A stretch of DNA of 64,000 nucleotides, taken from the NCBI GenBank assembly GCA_016744065.1, contig JADGFA010000011.1, positions 1 through 64,000 on the forward strand, read 5' to 3'. Source of the stretch: Gammaproteobacteria bacterium. Lineage in GTDB: Bacteria > Pseudomonadota > Gammaproteobacteria > SZUA-229. Shown here one piece after another: positions 29,011 through 36,763 of this stretch; within the stretch, counting starts at the first letter, position 1, and each line of letters starts with the position of its first letter. A program made the translations under genes and the position numbers. Below the pieces are notes generated by a model. The model worked only from the letters and a program-made list of their open reading frames with translations, had not been told where the DNA came from and ran no database searches.

Positions 29011-29478
29011 ATGGCGGCAAGTACTAATGTAAATAATAGAACGGTTGTTCATAAATCCAGTAGTGGTATAGCTACCAATTTCCCTGATGTCTGTAAAACC
29101 CCCACACCCGGTGGGCCAGTTCCAATTCCTTATCCCAATATTGCCATGTCCAGTGATACCACAAGTGGCAGTACTAGCGTAAAGATAGATGGGAACCCTA
29201 TTATGCTGAATAATTCAAACTTTAAAACAAGTACAGGCGACGAAGCTGGATCAATAGGCGGAGTGGCTTCTGGTTGCATAAAGGGCATCGCTGAATTTGT
29301 TAATTACTCATTTGACGTTAAGGTAGACGGTAAAAATGTTCCGAGATTAGGGGATATGATGATACAGAATAAGAAAAACACACCTCCAATGCCTGAGGTT
29401 CAACCTCCCGTTATTGTTGTACCAACAGTTGATAAAGAAGAAGTTGAGAATAAAGTTACTTCTGTAAAAGTCATATAA
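29011..29478 (+). CDS. DUF4150 PAAR-like spike tip protein, copy A
   Basis: A 155-aa DUF4150 (PAAR-like) protein that caps the VgrG spike and carries cargo. The family pattern is clear: SSGIATNFPDVCKTPTPGG, PVPIPYPNIA, SGSTSVKIDGNPIMLNNS, GDEAGS and SGCIKGIAEF. The proline- and valine-rich C-terminus is a flexible tail and there is no fused toxin. A good AAGGA site precedes the start. The effector gene follows after 14 bp. Only two residues differ from copy B (32075), although the genes differ at many synonymous sites. Confidence 0.93.
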   Translation: MAASTNVNNRTVVHKSSSGIATNFPDVCKTPTPGGPVPIPYPNIAMSSDTTSGSTSVKIDGNPIMLNNSNFKTSTGDEAGSIGGVASGCIKGIAEFVNYSFDVKVDGKNVPRLGDMMIQNKKNTPPMPEVQPPVIVVPTVDKEEVENKVTSVKVI

Positions 29479-29492
29479 AGGGAGATTGAGTC

Positions 29493-30926
29493 ATGACTAT
29501 AAAGCAATGGGTTAATTTACCAAAAAAACCGATATTTAAAGACAGTGATATAGATAGTGTAGACCGTTGTGGTGAATTAACAGTTGAGGTGGAAGTTGAT
29601 AAAGCTAAAAAGGCAATTTCCTATAAAGCAAGAATCACTGCGGTGGGATCGGATAATGTAACGTATAACGCTGCTGAGCTGGCACGCAACAAAAAATTTA
29701 AAATGGACAAGGGTATTTTAGGTATAGTTGATGAAAAAACAATTAAAATTGAGGGAATAAGGCTACCACCAGCAGGTGGAAATAAATATAAAATTGAAGT
29801 TCAGGATGCAGCGGGTAATATTGTTTCAACACCTGTTGAAGTAAAAACCATAAGAAAGCTCTATTACCAGAAAATTTCAATGCAAACCGGAACAGATACT
29901 GTTCCTTCTTACTCATTAACTTCACTGGAAACAGATAGTTTAAAGCATCATATTGAAATAGTAAGCAAAGGAACTGAAGCAAAAATACCTTACTATAAAA
30001 CAGTGATGCTACAAAGTAATGGCAATAACTTAAATGCATTTGGTGCATCAGTGGCAGGTGCATTTAATATTGATAATGAATTAAAAAAGCTGGGTATGGC
30101 AATCGTATACTCTGAGTACCTGGCTAAAAAAGGCCAGCGAGATTTTGTTGGTGTGGTTGGTTTAGGGACAACTGGAGGAACATTTCAGGCACAGTTAACG
30201 AGAACACATTTGATCGTAACAGGTGATCGATATTTATGGCATGCCCTGGATGATACAGAAGATCAGAATAAAGAATACTTTATTGATGGCGTTGTTAAAT
30301 ATACTGACCCTGCGGATGCCAGCCAGAACTTAACTTACTTTATTACTAGGGCCGATGTAGATATTGATGGAGCAGCAGCTTTTACTCATGGTGGTCATCA
30401 TAAAATAAAAATATCTATACCGACTGGAACCAGTCTTGAAACTATGGCACAAAAAACAACCGGTATAATTGAAGCAACTTTAGAGGTAAATGTAGCTGCA
30501 GGCTGGATAAATGGGTTTAGCTGGGAGTACTCTGGTGCAAAACTGATAACCTGTGCCAGAAGAACAACCTGGACAGATATGCCGATACAGACGCAGGATT
30601 ATACATGGATACATGAAATTGGGCATCGTTTTGGAATGGTTGCCTACGGTGATAAAAATCACACAGGTAACACTCGATTTACACATAAACCATTTTTACC
30701 AGATGCTCCAAGTACATTATATGGTGAAAACCGTGGTGTTAATGATAAAGGCCATTCAGGGCCTCATTGTGAAAAAGGGGCTACATATAACTCGTCGACT
30801 CGGGTCTGGTCTGGTGCGCCTGGTTGCGTTATGTTCGGTGCAAATGGTATTGGCAGCAATCATGCACCGAAAGATTATTGCAGTGAGTGTAAACCAATAG
30901 TACGTAAGCTTGATTTATCAGATTAA
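29493..30926 (+). CDS. Zinc metallopeptidase T6SS effector (HExxH)
   Basis: A 477-aa leaderless protein, the probable toxin of this cassette. Residues about 1-135 form a beta-rich N-terminal domain that is conserved in the decayed copy B and probably serves delivery. Residues about 140-477 hold the enzyme. The zinc motif HEIGHRFG is at 374-381; His390 in GDKNH or a later His/Glu could be the third ligand. The C-terminal part is cysteine-rich (GPHCEKG, GCVMFG, YCSECKP) and ends KLDLSD. This layout resembles the metallopeptidase domain of Pseudomonas VgrG2b, which acts in the prey periplasm, but that is a similarity of motifs that I have not tested. The gene lies 14 bp after the PAAR-like gene and 4 bp before an exported candidate immunity gene. 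Confidence 0.83.
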   Translation: MTIKQWVNLPKKPIFKDSDIDSVDRCGELTVEVEVDKAKKAISYKARITAVGSDNVTYNAAELARNKKFKMDKGILGIVDEKTIKIEGIRLPPAGGNKYKIEVQDAAGNIVSTPVEVKTIRKLYYQKISMQTGTDTVPSYSLTSLETDSLKHHIEIVSKGTEAKIPYYKTVMLQSNGNNLNAFGASVAGAFNIDNELKKLGMAIVYSEYLAKKGQRDFVGVVGLGTTGGTFQAQLTRTHLIVTGDRYLWHALDDTEDQNKEYFIDGVVKYTDPADASQNLTYFITRADVDIDGAAAFTHGGHHKIKISIPTGTSLETMAQKTTGIIEATLEVNVAAGWINGFSWEYSGAKLITCARRTTWTDMPIQTQDYTWIHEIGHRFGMVAYGDKNHTGNTRFTHKPFLPDAPSTLYGENRGVNDKGHSGPHCEKGATYNSSTRVWSGAPGCVMFGANGIGSNHAPKDYCSECKPIVRKLDLSD

Positions 30927-30930
30927 ATTC

Positions 30931-31569
30931 ATGTCTTTAAAGCGTAATAAACTAATCAGTTATATGGCTTTGTTGCTGATGACATTACATGTGAGTGCCA
31001 GTGAAAAAATGAGTGAAAATAAAATATTATATAGTATACCTACAGACTGTGATTTTTTGGCTGTTGGAAATAATGACTCGATTGAGTATGACTGTAGTCC
31101 AAAATTAACAGATCGATTTTTTAGTGAATTTAAAGGTATTTTAATAAATACACCGAAAGAAATTATATGGCCTGATAATACATCTATAGATGACTACCAG
31201 TCGTTTCCAAACGGGAACAATAACAGTCCACTTAAGTTTATGTTGGCCGGGTTAGCGAACGTGCCTGATTCAACAGTTAAAAATAATGCAGAGATAGCGT
31301 TTGAAATAGTGGTTGTAGCGGTTAATCAGAAAACAGCAGAATCCTATAGTGGAAAGATGATTGAGATGAGTGATGTTAACGCTATTCCTGAATTAGTTCC
31401 CGATGTTAATAATGGAGCAGCACCTGATATCACACGTAAACATTATTTTAATATTGATCTTATTGAGAATTTAGGTGTTCCTGTTTCAGATGCGATTTAT
31501 ACCGTTTATGCTACTCTGGGTGAATATAAATCGAATATTATGACTGTAAATACGAAAATCAAGAAATAA
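30931..31569 (+). CDS. Exported candidate immunity protein, copy A
   Basis: A protein of about 212 aa from the ATG at 30931. The in-frame TTG at 30910 overlaps the effector and would spoil the leader. From the ATG a clean signal peptide appears (ISYMALLLMTLHVSASEK). The mature protein has two cysteines (TDCDF and DCSPK) that are conserved in the copies at 33401 and 34661 and could form a disulphide. The C-terminus ends in VYATLGEYKSNIM. Position 4 bp after a metallopeptidase effector and periplasmic export suggest that it neutralises the toxin in the producer's periplasm. Confidence 0.75.
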   Translation: MSLKRNKLISYMALLLMTLHVSASEKMSENKILYSIPTDCDFLAVGNNDSIEYDCSPKLTDRFFSEFKGILINTPKEIIWPDNTSIDDYQSFPNGNNNSPLKFMLAGLANVPDSTVKNNAEIAFEIVVVAVNQKTAESYSGKMIEMSDVNAIPELVPDVNNGAAPDITRKHYFNIDLIENLGVPVSDAIYTVYATLGEYKSNIMTVNTKIKK

Positions 31570-31620
31570 ATTTAAGCTATAAAAAACCTGTATATTTAAT
31601 GTTATATAAGTAGATGTATC

Positions 31621-31977
31621 GTGAAAGATAAACATTCTTTAAAAATAGATTTAATACAAAAAACCACTCACTTTAATGAGTTAAAAATAAGAGGTGAGTT
31701 TACGGTATCGAATAAAGAGGAGAATATAGAATTCGAAGGCGCTCAAATTCTTAAACATATTGTTTTAGTCGTTACACGGTCTGGAAACTACCAGTCAGTG
31801 TCACCATTTTCTAATACAGTTATATTTAAAGATGATGTTAGAGAAGAATCGGGGGCTATTTCAGGTGTTTTTAATATTTTGCTTAGTGAGCAAATAGATT
31901 TTGATGGAGATGGTGAGTATTTCATCATGTGTTCATTAGGTGTTCATTTATCTAATATCTTAAAAATAGATATCTAA
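31621..31977 (+). CDS. Leaderless partner of the immunity protein, copy A
   Basis: A 118-aa protein with a GTG start and no signal peptide. It is beta-rich (IRGEFTV, KHIVLVVTRSGNYQSVSPFSN) and ends in YFIMCSLGVHLSNILKI. That ending has the same LG-x-x-x-SNI signature as the exported neighbour, which hints at a common fold. It is paralogous to 34027-34389 and to the broken gene at 35277. Function is unknown; a cytoplasmic second immunity factor or a regulator would fit. Confidence 0.65.
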   Translation: MKDKHSLKIDLIQKTTHFNELKIRGEFTVSNKEENIEFEGAQILKHIVLVVTRSGNYQSVSPFSNTVIFKDDVREESGAISGVFNILLSEQIDFDGDGEYFIMCSLGVHLSNILKIDI

Positions 31978-32074
31978 ATTAATTGATATAAATTTTTAGT
32001 CATTTAAGAGATGTAATTACTTCATATAAAAATTAGTGGTGTAGGTGTTGTATTTAATTTAAAAGGATAGAGAT

Positions 32075-32542
32075 ATGGCAGCAAGTACGAATGTCAACAA
32101 CAGAACCGTTGTTCATAAAACCAGTAGTGGTATAGCTACTAATTTCCCCGATGTCTGTAAAACGCCCACGCCTGGTGGGCCAGTTCCAATTCCATACCCT
32201 AATATTGCTATGTCCAGTGATACCACAAGTGGCAGTAGCAGTGTGAAAATAGATGGAAACCCTATTATGCTTAACAATTCAAATTTTAAAACAAGCACGG
32301 GAGATGAAGCGGGATCAATAGGTGGCGTTGCTTCTGGTTGTATAAAAGGTATAGCTGAATTCGTTAATTACTCATTTGATGTAAAAGTGGATGGTAAAAA
32401 TGTACCCAGATTAGGGGATATGATGATACAGAATAAAAAAAATACACCTCCTATGCCTGAAGTTCAACCACCGGTTATTGTTGTGCCAACAGTTGATAAA
32501 GAAGAAGTTGAAAATAAGGTTACTTCTGTCAAAGTCATATAA
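32075..32542 (+). CDS. DUF4150 PAAR-like spike tip protein, copy B
   Basis: A 155-aa near twin of the copy A tip protein, differing only by Ser-to-Thr at residue 16 and Thr-to-Ser in the SGSxSVKIDG block. Many third-codon positions have changed, so the protein has been held constant by selection or by partial gene conversion. It carries the same AAGGATAGAGAT ribosome-site segment. Although its adjacent effector is broken, it remains a full-length, probably working VgrG tip. Confidence 0.93.
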   Translation: MAASTNVNNRTVVHKTSSGIATNFPDVCKTPTPGGPVPIPYPNIAMSSDTTSGSSSVKIDGNPIMLNNSNFKTSTGDEAGSIGGVASGCIKGIAEFVNYSFDVKVDGKNVPRLGDMMIQNKKNTPPMPEVQPPVIVVPTVDKEEVENKVTSVKVI

Positions 32543-32556
32543 AGGGAGGCTGGGTC

Positions 32557-33389
32557 ATGACTATAAAACAATGGATTAATTTACCCAAAAAACCCATATT
32601 TAAAGACAGTGATATAGATAGTGTGGACCGTTGTGGCGCTTTAACAGTTGAGGTCGAAGTAGATAAAGCCGATATTGCTATTTCCTATAAAGCAAAAATT
32701 TCCCCTGTAGGGTCTGATAATGTTACTTATAATGCCGCTGAGTTGTTACGCAATAGTAAATTTAAAATGGATAAAGGTATTCTGGGTATAGTTGATGAAA
32801 AAACAATTAAAATTGAAGGAATAAAGTTACCACCAGCAGGTGGAAATAAATATAAGATTGAGGTTCAGGATGCGGCGGGTAATGTGGTTTCAACATCTGT
32901 TGAAGTAGAAACAATAAGAAAGCTTTATTATCAGAAAATTTCGATGCAGACAGGATCTAATACTGTACCATCATATTCATTATCTTCACTAGAATCAGAT
33001 AGTTTACAGCATCATATTGAAATTGTGAGTAAAGGTAGTGAAGCTAAAATTCCATATTTAAAAACAGTGATGATGCAAGATAGTGGGCATAACTTAACTC
33101 CTTTTGGTGCTTCCGTATCAAATGCATTTAACATAGATAATGAATTAAAAAAAATGGGGGTTGCAGTCGTTTATTCAGATTATTTGGCAGATAAGGGTAA
33201 TGACACTTTTACTGGGATTATAGCCCTCATTGTGAAAAAGGAGCTACTTTTAGTAATCAAACCAATACCTGGTCAGGTTCACCTGGATGTGTAATGTTTG
33301 GAGCAAATAGTATTGGATCAAATCACGCTCCAAATAGTTACTGTGCTGAATGTAAGCCAATCGTTAGAAAGCTTGATCTATCAGAATAA
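32557..33389 (+). pseudogene. Decayed copy B of the metallopeptidase effector
   Basis: The first 220 or so codons align closely with the copy A effector at 29493, including the N-terminal domain and the YSDYLADKG region. Near 33220 the sequence jumps to what corresponds to copy A position 30761, a loss of about 601 bp that removes the HEIGH active site and changes the frame. An ORF continues for 245 codons with a meaningless tail, ending at 33294. In another frame, 33225-33389 still encodes the original C-terminus (PHCEKGA, GCVMFGANSIGSNH, YCAECKPIVRKLDLSE). The retained N-terminal piece could still be made and perhaps dock on the tip, but cannot be a protease. Confidence 0.88.
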
Positions 33390-33400
33390 CAAAGCTATAT

Positions 33401-34024
33401 ATGTTTTTTAAATTATTAATATTATTTTTGTTTTCTTTAACTCTTTATGCGAGTGAAAAAATGAATCAAGACACAAGTCTATATGAGTTACCTGTAAACT
33501 GTGATTTCTCTAAAGTTGGTAATAACCATACTATGGAAACAGGGTGTAGCCCTGTACTTAAAGATCCTTTTTTTAGTGAATTTATTGGGTTAGTAATAAA
33601 TACTCCAAAAATATTTTTATGGCCTAAGAATGATTCTATAGAAAATTACCAATCATTTCCAAATGGAGGTAATGAGAGCCCATTAAAATTTTCAATTTCA
33701 GGATTGGCAAAAATTCCGGACTCTGTTCTAAACTATGATGGTGATATATCTTATGAAATTGTAGTTACTGCTGTAAATCAAAAAACAGCAGAAGTGTACA
33801 GTGCAAAGATGATCAAAAATGGAATGTCAGGGACTAAACCAGGTTCAACTTTAAGCAATACAAATGACTTACCACATGATTTTATCAGGAAACATTATTT
33901 TAATATAGATCTCGTGAGTAATGCTGGATTACCTATATCAGAAGCAATATATACCGTTTACGCTATGATTGGTAAATATAAATCTAATGTTATTACTGTA
34001 ACTACAAAATTTAAAGATAATTAA
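33401..34024 (+). CDS. Exported candidate immunity protein, copy B
   Basis: A 207-aa paralogue of the exported protein at 30931, with a signal peptide (KLLILFLFSLTLYASEK) and the same two-cysteine framework (NCDF, GCSP). Shared blocks include YQSFPNGGNESPLKF, VTAVNQKTAEVYS and RKHYFNIDL, and the C-terminal YTVYAMIGKYKSN. It is intact although the linked effector is not, as expected if it still protects against sister-cell toxin. It starts 11 bp after the pseudogene stop. Confidence 0.75.
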   Translation: MFFKLLILFLFSLTLYASEKMNQDTSLYELPVNCDFSKVGNNHTMETGCSPVLKDPFFSEFIGLVINTPKIFLWPKNDSIENYQSFPNGGNESPLKFSISGLAKIPDSVLNYDGDISYEIVVTAVNQKTAEVYSAKMIKNGMSGTKPGSTLSNTNDLPHDFIRKHYFNIDLVSNAGLPISEAIYTVYAMIGKYKSNVITVTTKFKDN

Positions 34025-34026
34025 TT

Positions 34027-34389
34027 ATGAATAAAGAATATGGTATTAAAATTAATGTATCTGAGACTGTTACTAACTTTGATGATATAGTCATTAACGG
34101 TGAATTTACTATTGATAATAAAGATATTAGTACACAAGCTAATAATGAAGTATTTTTTAAACACATTATATTAATTGTAACGAGATCGGCTAATTATCAT
34201 GCAATAGCACCATTTTCTAATATGGTTTTTTTTCCAGATGATGTAAAAATCAACTCAAATATAGTTACAGGTGCATTTTTCTTATCACTTAAAGACAATA
34301 TTCCATTTAGTGGTAATGGCGATTACTATGTTTTATGTTCATTAGGCGTTTCATTATCTAATGCTTTAAAAGTTTCTGTCGTATCATAA
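34027..34389 (+). CDS. Leaderless partner of the immunity protein, copy B
   Basis: A 120-aa paralogue of the leaderless protein at 31621 (INGEFTI, FKHIILIVTRSANYH, APFSN and YVLCSLGVSLSNALKV). It starts 2 bp after its exported neighbour, so the pair is probably co-translated. No signal peptide or membrane segment. The tight coupling to the exported gene in copies A and B suggests that the two proteins work together. Confidence 0.68.
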   Translation: MNKEYGIKINVSETVTNFDDIVINGEFTIDNKDISTQANNEVFFKHIILIVTRSANYHAIAPFSNMVFFPDDVKINSNIVTGAFFLSLKDNIPFSGNGDYYVLCSLGVSLSNALKVSVVS

Positions 34390-34660
34390 TGTGAGGTTCC
34401 TTTTGTACTCTGTTTTATAGCTAAAAATAGTAAATAGGGGGCGATTAATGTTTTTCACAGGTGTTTTTACTGTTGCTCATTTTACGCTTCATTCCAGCGA
34501 CTCGTATCCTGAAAGGGTTAAATGTGTTTACATGATTTGACAGGAAGAGTAGGAGTTCGATGTAAAAGAAATAAGTAACTTGGTATGAAGAGTATGGGCG
34601 TACGGGAGATCATTGCTTTACATTATATCGCTGATATCATGTGAGTGATAATTTATTAGC

Positions 34661-35284
34661 ATGAAATTTTACAGTCAGTACAGTTTAAGTATATGTTTAA
34701 TTATTTGCTCCTGTGGTTCAGATAATCAGGAACAAAACGCTATATTTGAAGGTGAAAATAATAAAATGCAAAATAGTTATAAAATTCCAGATAATTGTGA
34801 TTTTAGTAAAATCGATCATGCGTTTTCTTCAAATTCATGTTCACCAAAAATTATAAAACCTGTGTTTGAAGGGGTAATTATTAATATGCCTAAAAAAATA
34901 TTTTCTGGAAGTGATATGACGGCATTTTTGGCATGTAGTTTTTCATTTTCAAATAAAAGAGATTTAGGGTTTTTTGGAAACGTTCGAAATGAAATAGTTT
35001 TTACGGTAGTTGATGCGGAGCACCATACTCCACAGTCTGGGAAAGTGCCTGGAATTCAAAACCCTATTCCTGTTCCTTCGCCAGTACATAACAATAAATA
35101 TAACAAAGAGAATAATAAGGAAAATCTGCCTCTTCAATATTTGAGGGGGTATGTTAATCTGGATGTTTTTCAGGTGATTAATGCATCTAAAAAACCAGGA
35201 GTGTACCTGGCGTATGCAACCATATCAACTTATAAATCAAATATTATACAGTTTGAAATTTTAGAAAAAAATAGTAATGAGTAA
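34661..35284 (+). CDS. Lipoprotein member of the candidate immunity family, copy C
   Basis: A 207-aa divergent paralogue of the exported proteins at 30931 and 33401. It has a lipobox (LIICSC, Cys18) instead of a cleavable leader, so it is probably membrane-anchored in the periplasm. The conserved frame remains: IPDNCDF, SCSPKI, VIINMPKKI and YATISTYKSNII. No effector or tip gene accompanies it. The 271-bp gap before it shows no recognisable remnant. It looks like an orphan immunity gene kept against other strains' toxins. Confidence 0.68.
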   Translation: MKFYSQYSLSICLIICSCGSDNQEQNAIFEGENNKMQNSYKIPDNCDFSKIDHAFSSNSCSPKIIKPVFEGVIINMPKKIFSGSDMTAFLACSFSFSNKRDLGFFGNVRNEIVFTVVDAEHHTPQSGKVPGIQNPIPVPSPVHNNKYNKENNKENLPLQYLRGYVNLDVFQVINASKKPGVYLAYATISTYKSNIIQFEILEKNSNE

Positions 35285-35620
35285 TATGCATTCTATACCA
35301 ATGGTTGTGGGATTAAATATAAAGTTGTTAATGACAAAAATAATAATATAATTATTTCGGGTGAGTTTAGAATACGTGAAAATGAAAATTATGGTTTGAA
35401 CGATAAGTTGCACTCAGCTATTATTATGGTTGTTACAACGCCTACTTCTTTTTATTCATTTAATCCTTTTGATGATGTTGATGTAAAAAATGGATTCATA
35501 AGTAGTGGTTTTAATGTTAATTTCTCTGAAGTAGTTTCTGGAATGAAGGATGTTCGCTTTAATGTTTTGATAACATTAGGTGATTATATGTCTAATATTG
35601 AAAAAATAACTATAAACTGA
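35277..35620 (+). pseudogene. Frameshifted copy C of the leaderless immunity partner
   Basis: Codons from about 35312 onward encode GIKYKVV and IIISGEFRI and then AIIMVVTTPTSFYSFNPF and FNVLITLGDYMSNI, aligning with the whole length of the 118-120 aa copies A and B. No start codon opens this frame: it is preceded directly by the TAA of the upstream lipoprotein gene. The ATGs at 35277 and 35286 lie in another frame that stops at about 35351. A single-base indel between about 35288 and 35312 would restore the gene. A short internal TTG start at 35396 is possible but loses a third of the domain. Confidence 0.7.
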
Positions 35621-35863
35621 TAAATGAAAGCGTGGTTTAATGCGCTCATGAAAGAGGCTAATACACATATGTGCCGTATTTATAACTGTTTTTATAAGTA
35701 GCCAGGTAAGTGTAAAAATAAACGTAAATTTAGTTTAAGCTTTAAAGTGGGCCAGTAGGATATGTGAGATACCAGAGCATATTAGTTTCTGCTGAAGTCG
35801 CTCTACGTGAATTGAATTTTTATACACGGACTCGGCTTTATTCATGATTTTAAACTTTATTAT

Positions 35864-36103
35864 TTAATTAGATTGTTTAGGTAGGACGGGGTCAAATAGA
35901 TCACCAAACAGGCTGTGTAGAACTAGTTTTCTTTCAGCTTTTTTGCTTTTCTTGATGTCCTTCCAGGGTACAACATAAAGGATTTTAGGCAGTTCTTTAT
36001 TGCCTTTAATTGTTGTAGTTCTAAGTTCTATTTTATCTTCAGAGTAAGATGTTAATGATATAAATAACAATAGAATAAAAAGTATGGCTTTGATTTTAGT
36101 CAT
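35864..36103 (-). CDS. Small exported protein of 79 aa
   Basis: It has a clear signal peptide (KAILFILLLFISLTSYS), leaving a mature peptide of about 60 lysine-rich residues. I do not recognise it. It overlaps the upstream TPR lipoprotein gene by 8 bp, so it is the last gene of the TPR operon and probably acts with it in the periplasm. Confidence 0.6.
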   Translation of the reverse strand: MTKIKAILFILLLFISLTSYSEDKIELRTTTIKGNKELPKILYVVPWKDIKKSKKAERKLVLHSLFGDLFDPVLPKQSN

Positions 36104-36722
36104 TTTTAAGCGTACCCTCTAAATGTGTTATCCATTCCTCTGTGGTAAGGTCCTTCTCTTTTAATAATGACAAATAGGTCTTGTAGTGTTTTATTGCGAG
36201 CTTTATTTCCTGTAGATAAATATCATATAAAAGAGCTAAATTGTATTGAGCATTAGCGTACTTTGGTTTTGATTTTATAGCTAATAAATAATCTTTTTTG
36301 GCTTCATGTATTTTTCCATTCATAACAAAAAGCTGTGCTCTTAAATTTAATGCTTGTGCCTGTTTTGGATTTAGTTTTAATGCTTTGTTAACGTGCTTAA
36401 GGGCCTTTTTGTATTCCTTCTTTTTGAAATGTATTAAAGCAAGATTTGTATACCCGCCTGCTAATTCAGGTTTGTTTCGAACAAATTCACTAAATATGCT
36501 CTGCGCTTTAGACAGGTTATTGTTATATAAAGCGGTAATACCAGAGCGGTATTTTTCACGCTCTGATTTTGATACAGACTTATTTTTAACGCTTTCATCT
36601 ATCAGGTCTGATTCAGGTGCTTTTAGTTGTTCTTGTGCACAGGAAAACAGGCTGATTAAGGATGTAAGTACCAGTATTTTAAATGATATATGCTTATATT
36701 TTAAAGATAAAACTAACTTCAT
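36096..36722 (-). CDS. TPR lipoprotein
   Basis: A 208-aa lipoprotein (lipobox LFSC, Cys28). Residues about 55-190 hold about four tetratricopeptide repeats (ALYNNNLSKAQSIFSEFV, LALIHFKKKEYKKALKHVNK, AQLFVMNGKIHEAKKDYLLA, LALLYDIY) that form a protein-binding superhelix. It is likely anchored at the inner leaflet of the outer membrane. The gene lies 41 bp after the 937-aa TPR gene and overlaps the next small exported gene, so all belong to one operon. Confidence 0.82.
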   Translation of the reverse strand: MKLVLSLKYKHISFKILVLTSLISLFSCAQEQLKAPESDLIDESVKNKSVSKSEREKYRSGITALYNNNLSKAQSIFSEFVRNKPELAGGYTNLALIHFKKKEYKKALKHVNKALKLNPKQAQALNLRAQLFVMNGKIHEAKKDYLLAIKSKPKYANAQYNLALLYDIYLQEIKLAIKHYKTYLSLLKEKDLTTEEWITHLEGTLKND

Positions 36723-36763
36723 AAGTTTAATCCTTTGTTTTTCTTGGGCTAACTAAATAATTT

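Larger units (their letters stand above)
28998..34389 (+). repeat. Tandem duplication of tip-effector-immunity cassette
   Basis: Cassette A (about 28998-31977) and cassette B (about 32060-34389) have the same four genes in the same order, offset by 3064 bp at their start. Similarity begins at the shared AAAAGGATAGAGAT ribosome-site segment just before each DUF4150 gene. It is strongest in the DUF4150 genes and effector N-terminus, and weaker in the immunity genes. Cassette B is shorter mainly because of a deletion of about 601 bp in its effector. Confidence 0.9.

Noticed and set aside
32557-33294. 245-aa ORF read as an independent protein
   Set aside because: The last 20 or so residues are out-of-frame translation of the original effector C-terminus, so it is treated as a decayed copy. 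A stable truncated product remains possible.
28998-34389. Assembly artefact as the cause of the cassette duplication
   Set aside because: The copies differ at many silent positions and in the immunity genes, so they are not a mis-assembled repeat of one sequence.
34390-34660. Possible remnant gene between immunity sets B and C
   Set aside because: Only a 31-codon ORF is present, and no similarity to the tip or effector genes could be seen by eye.
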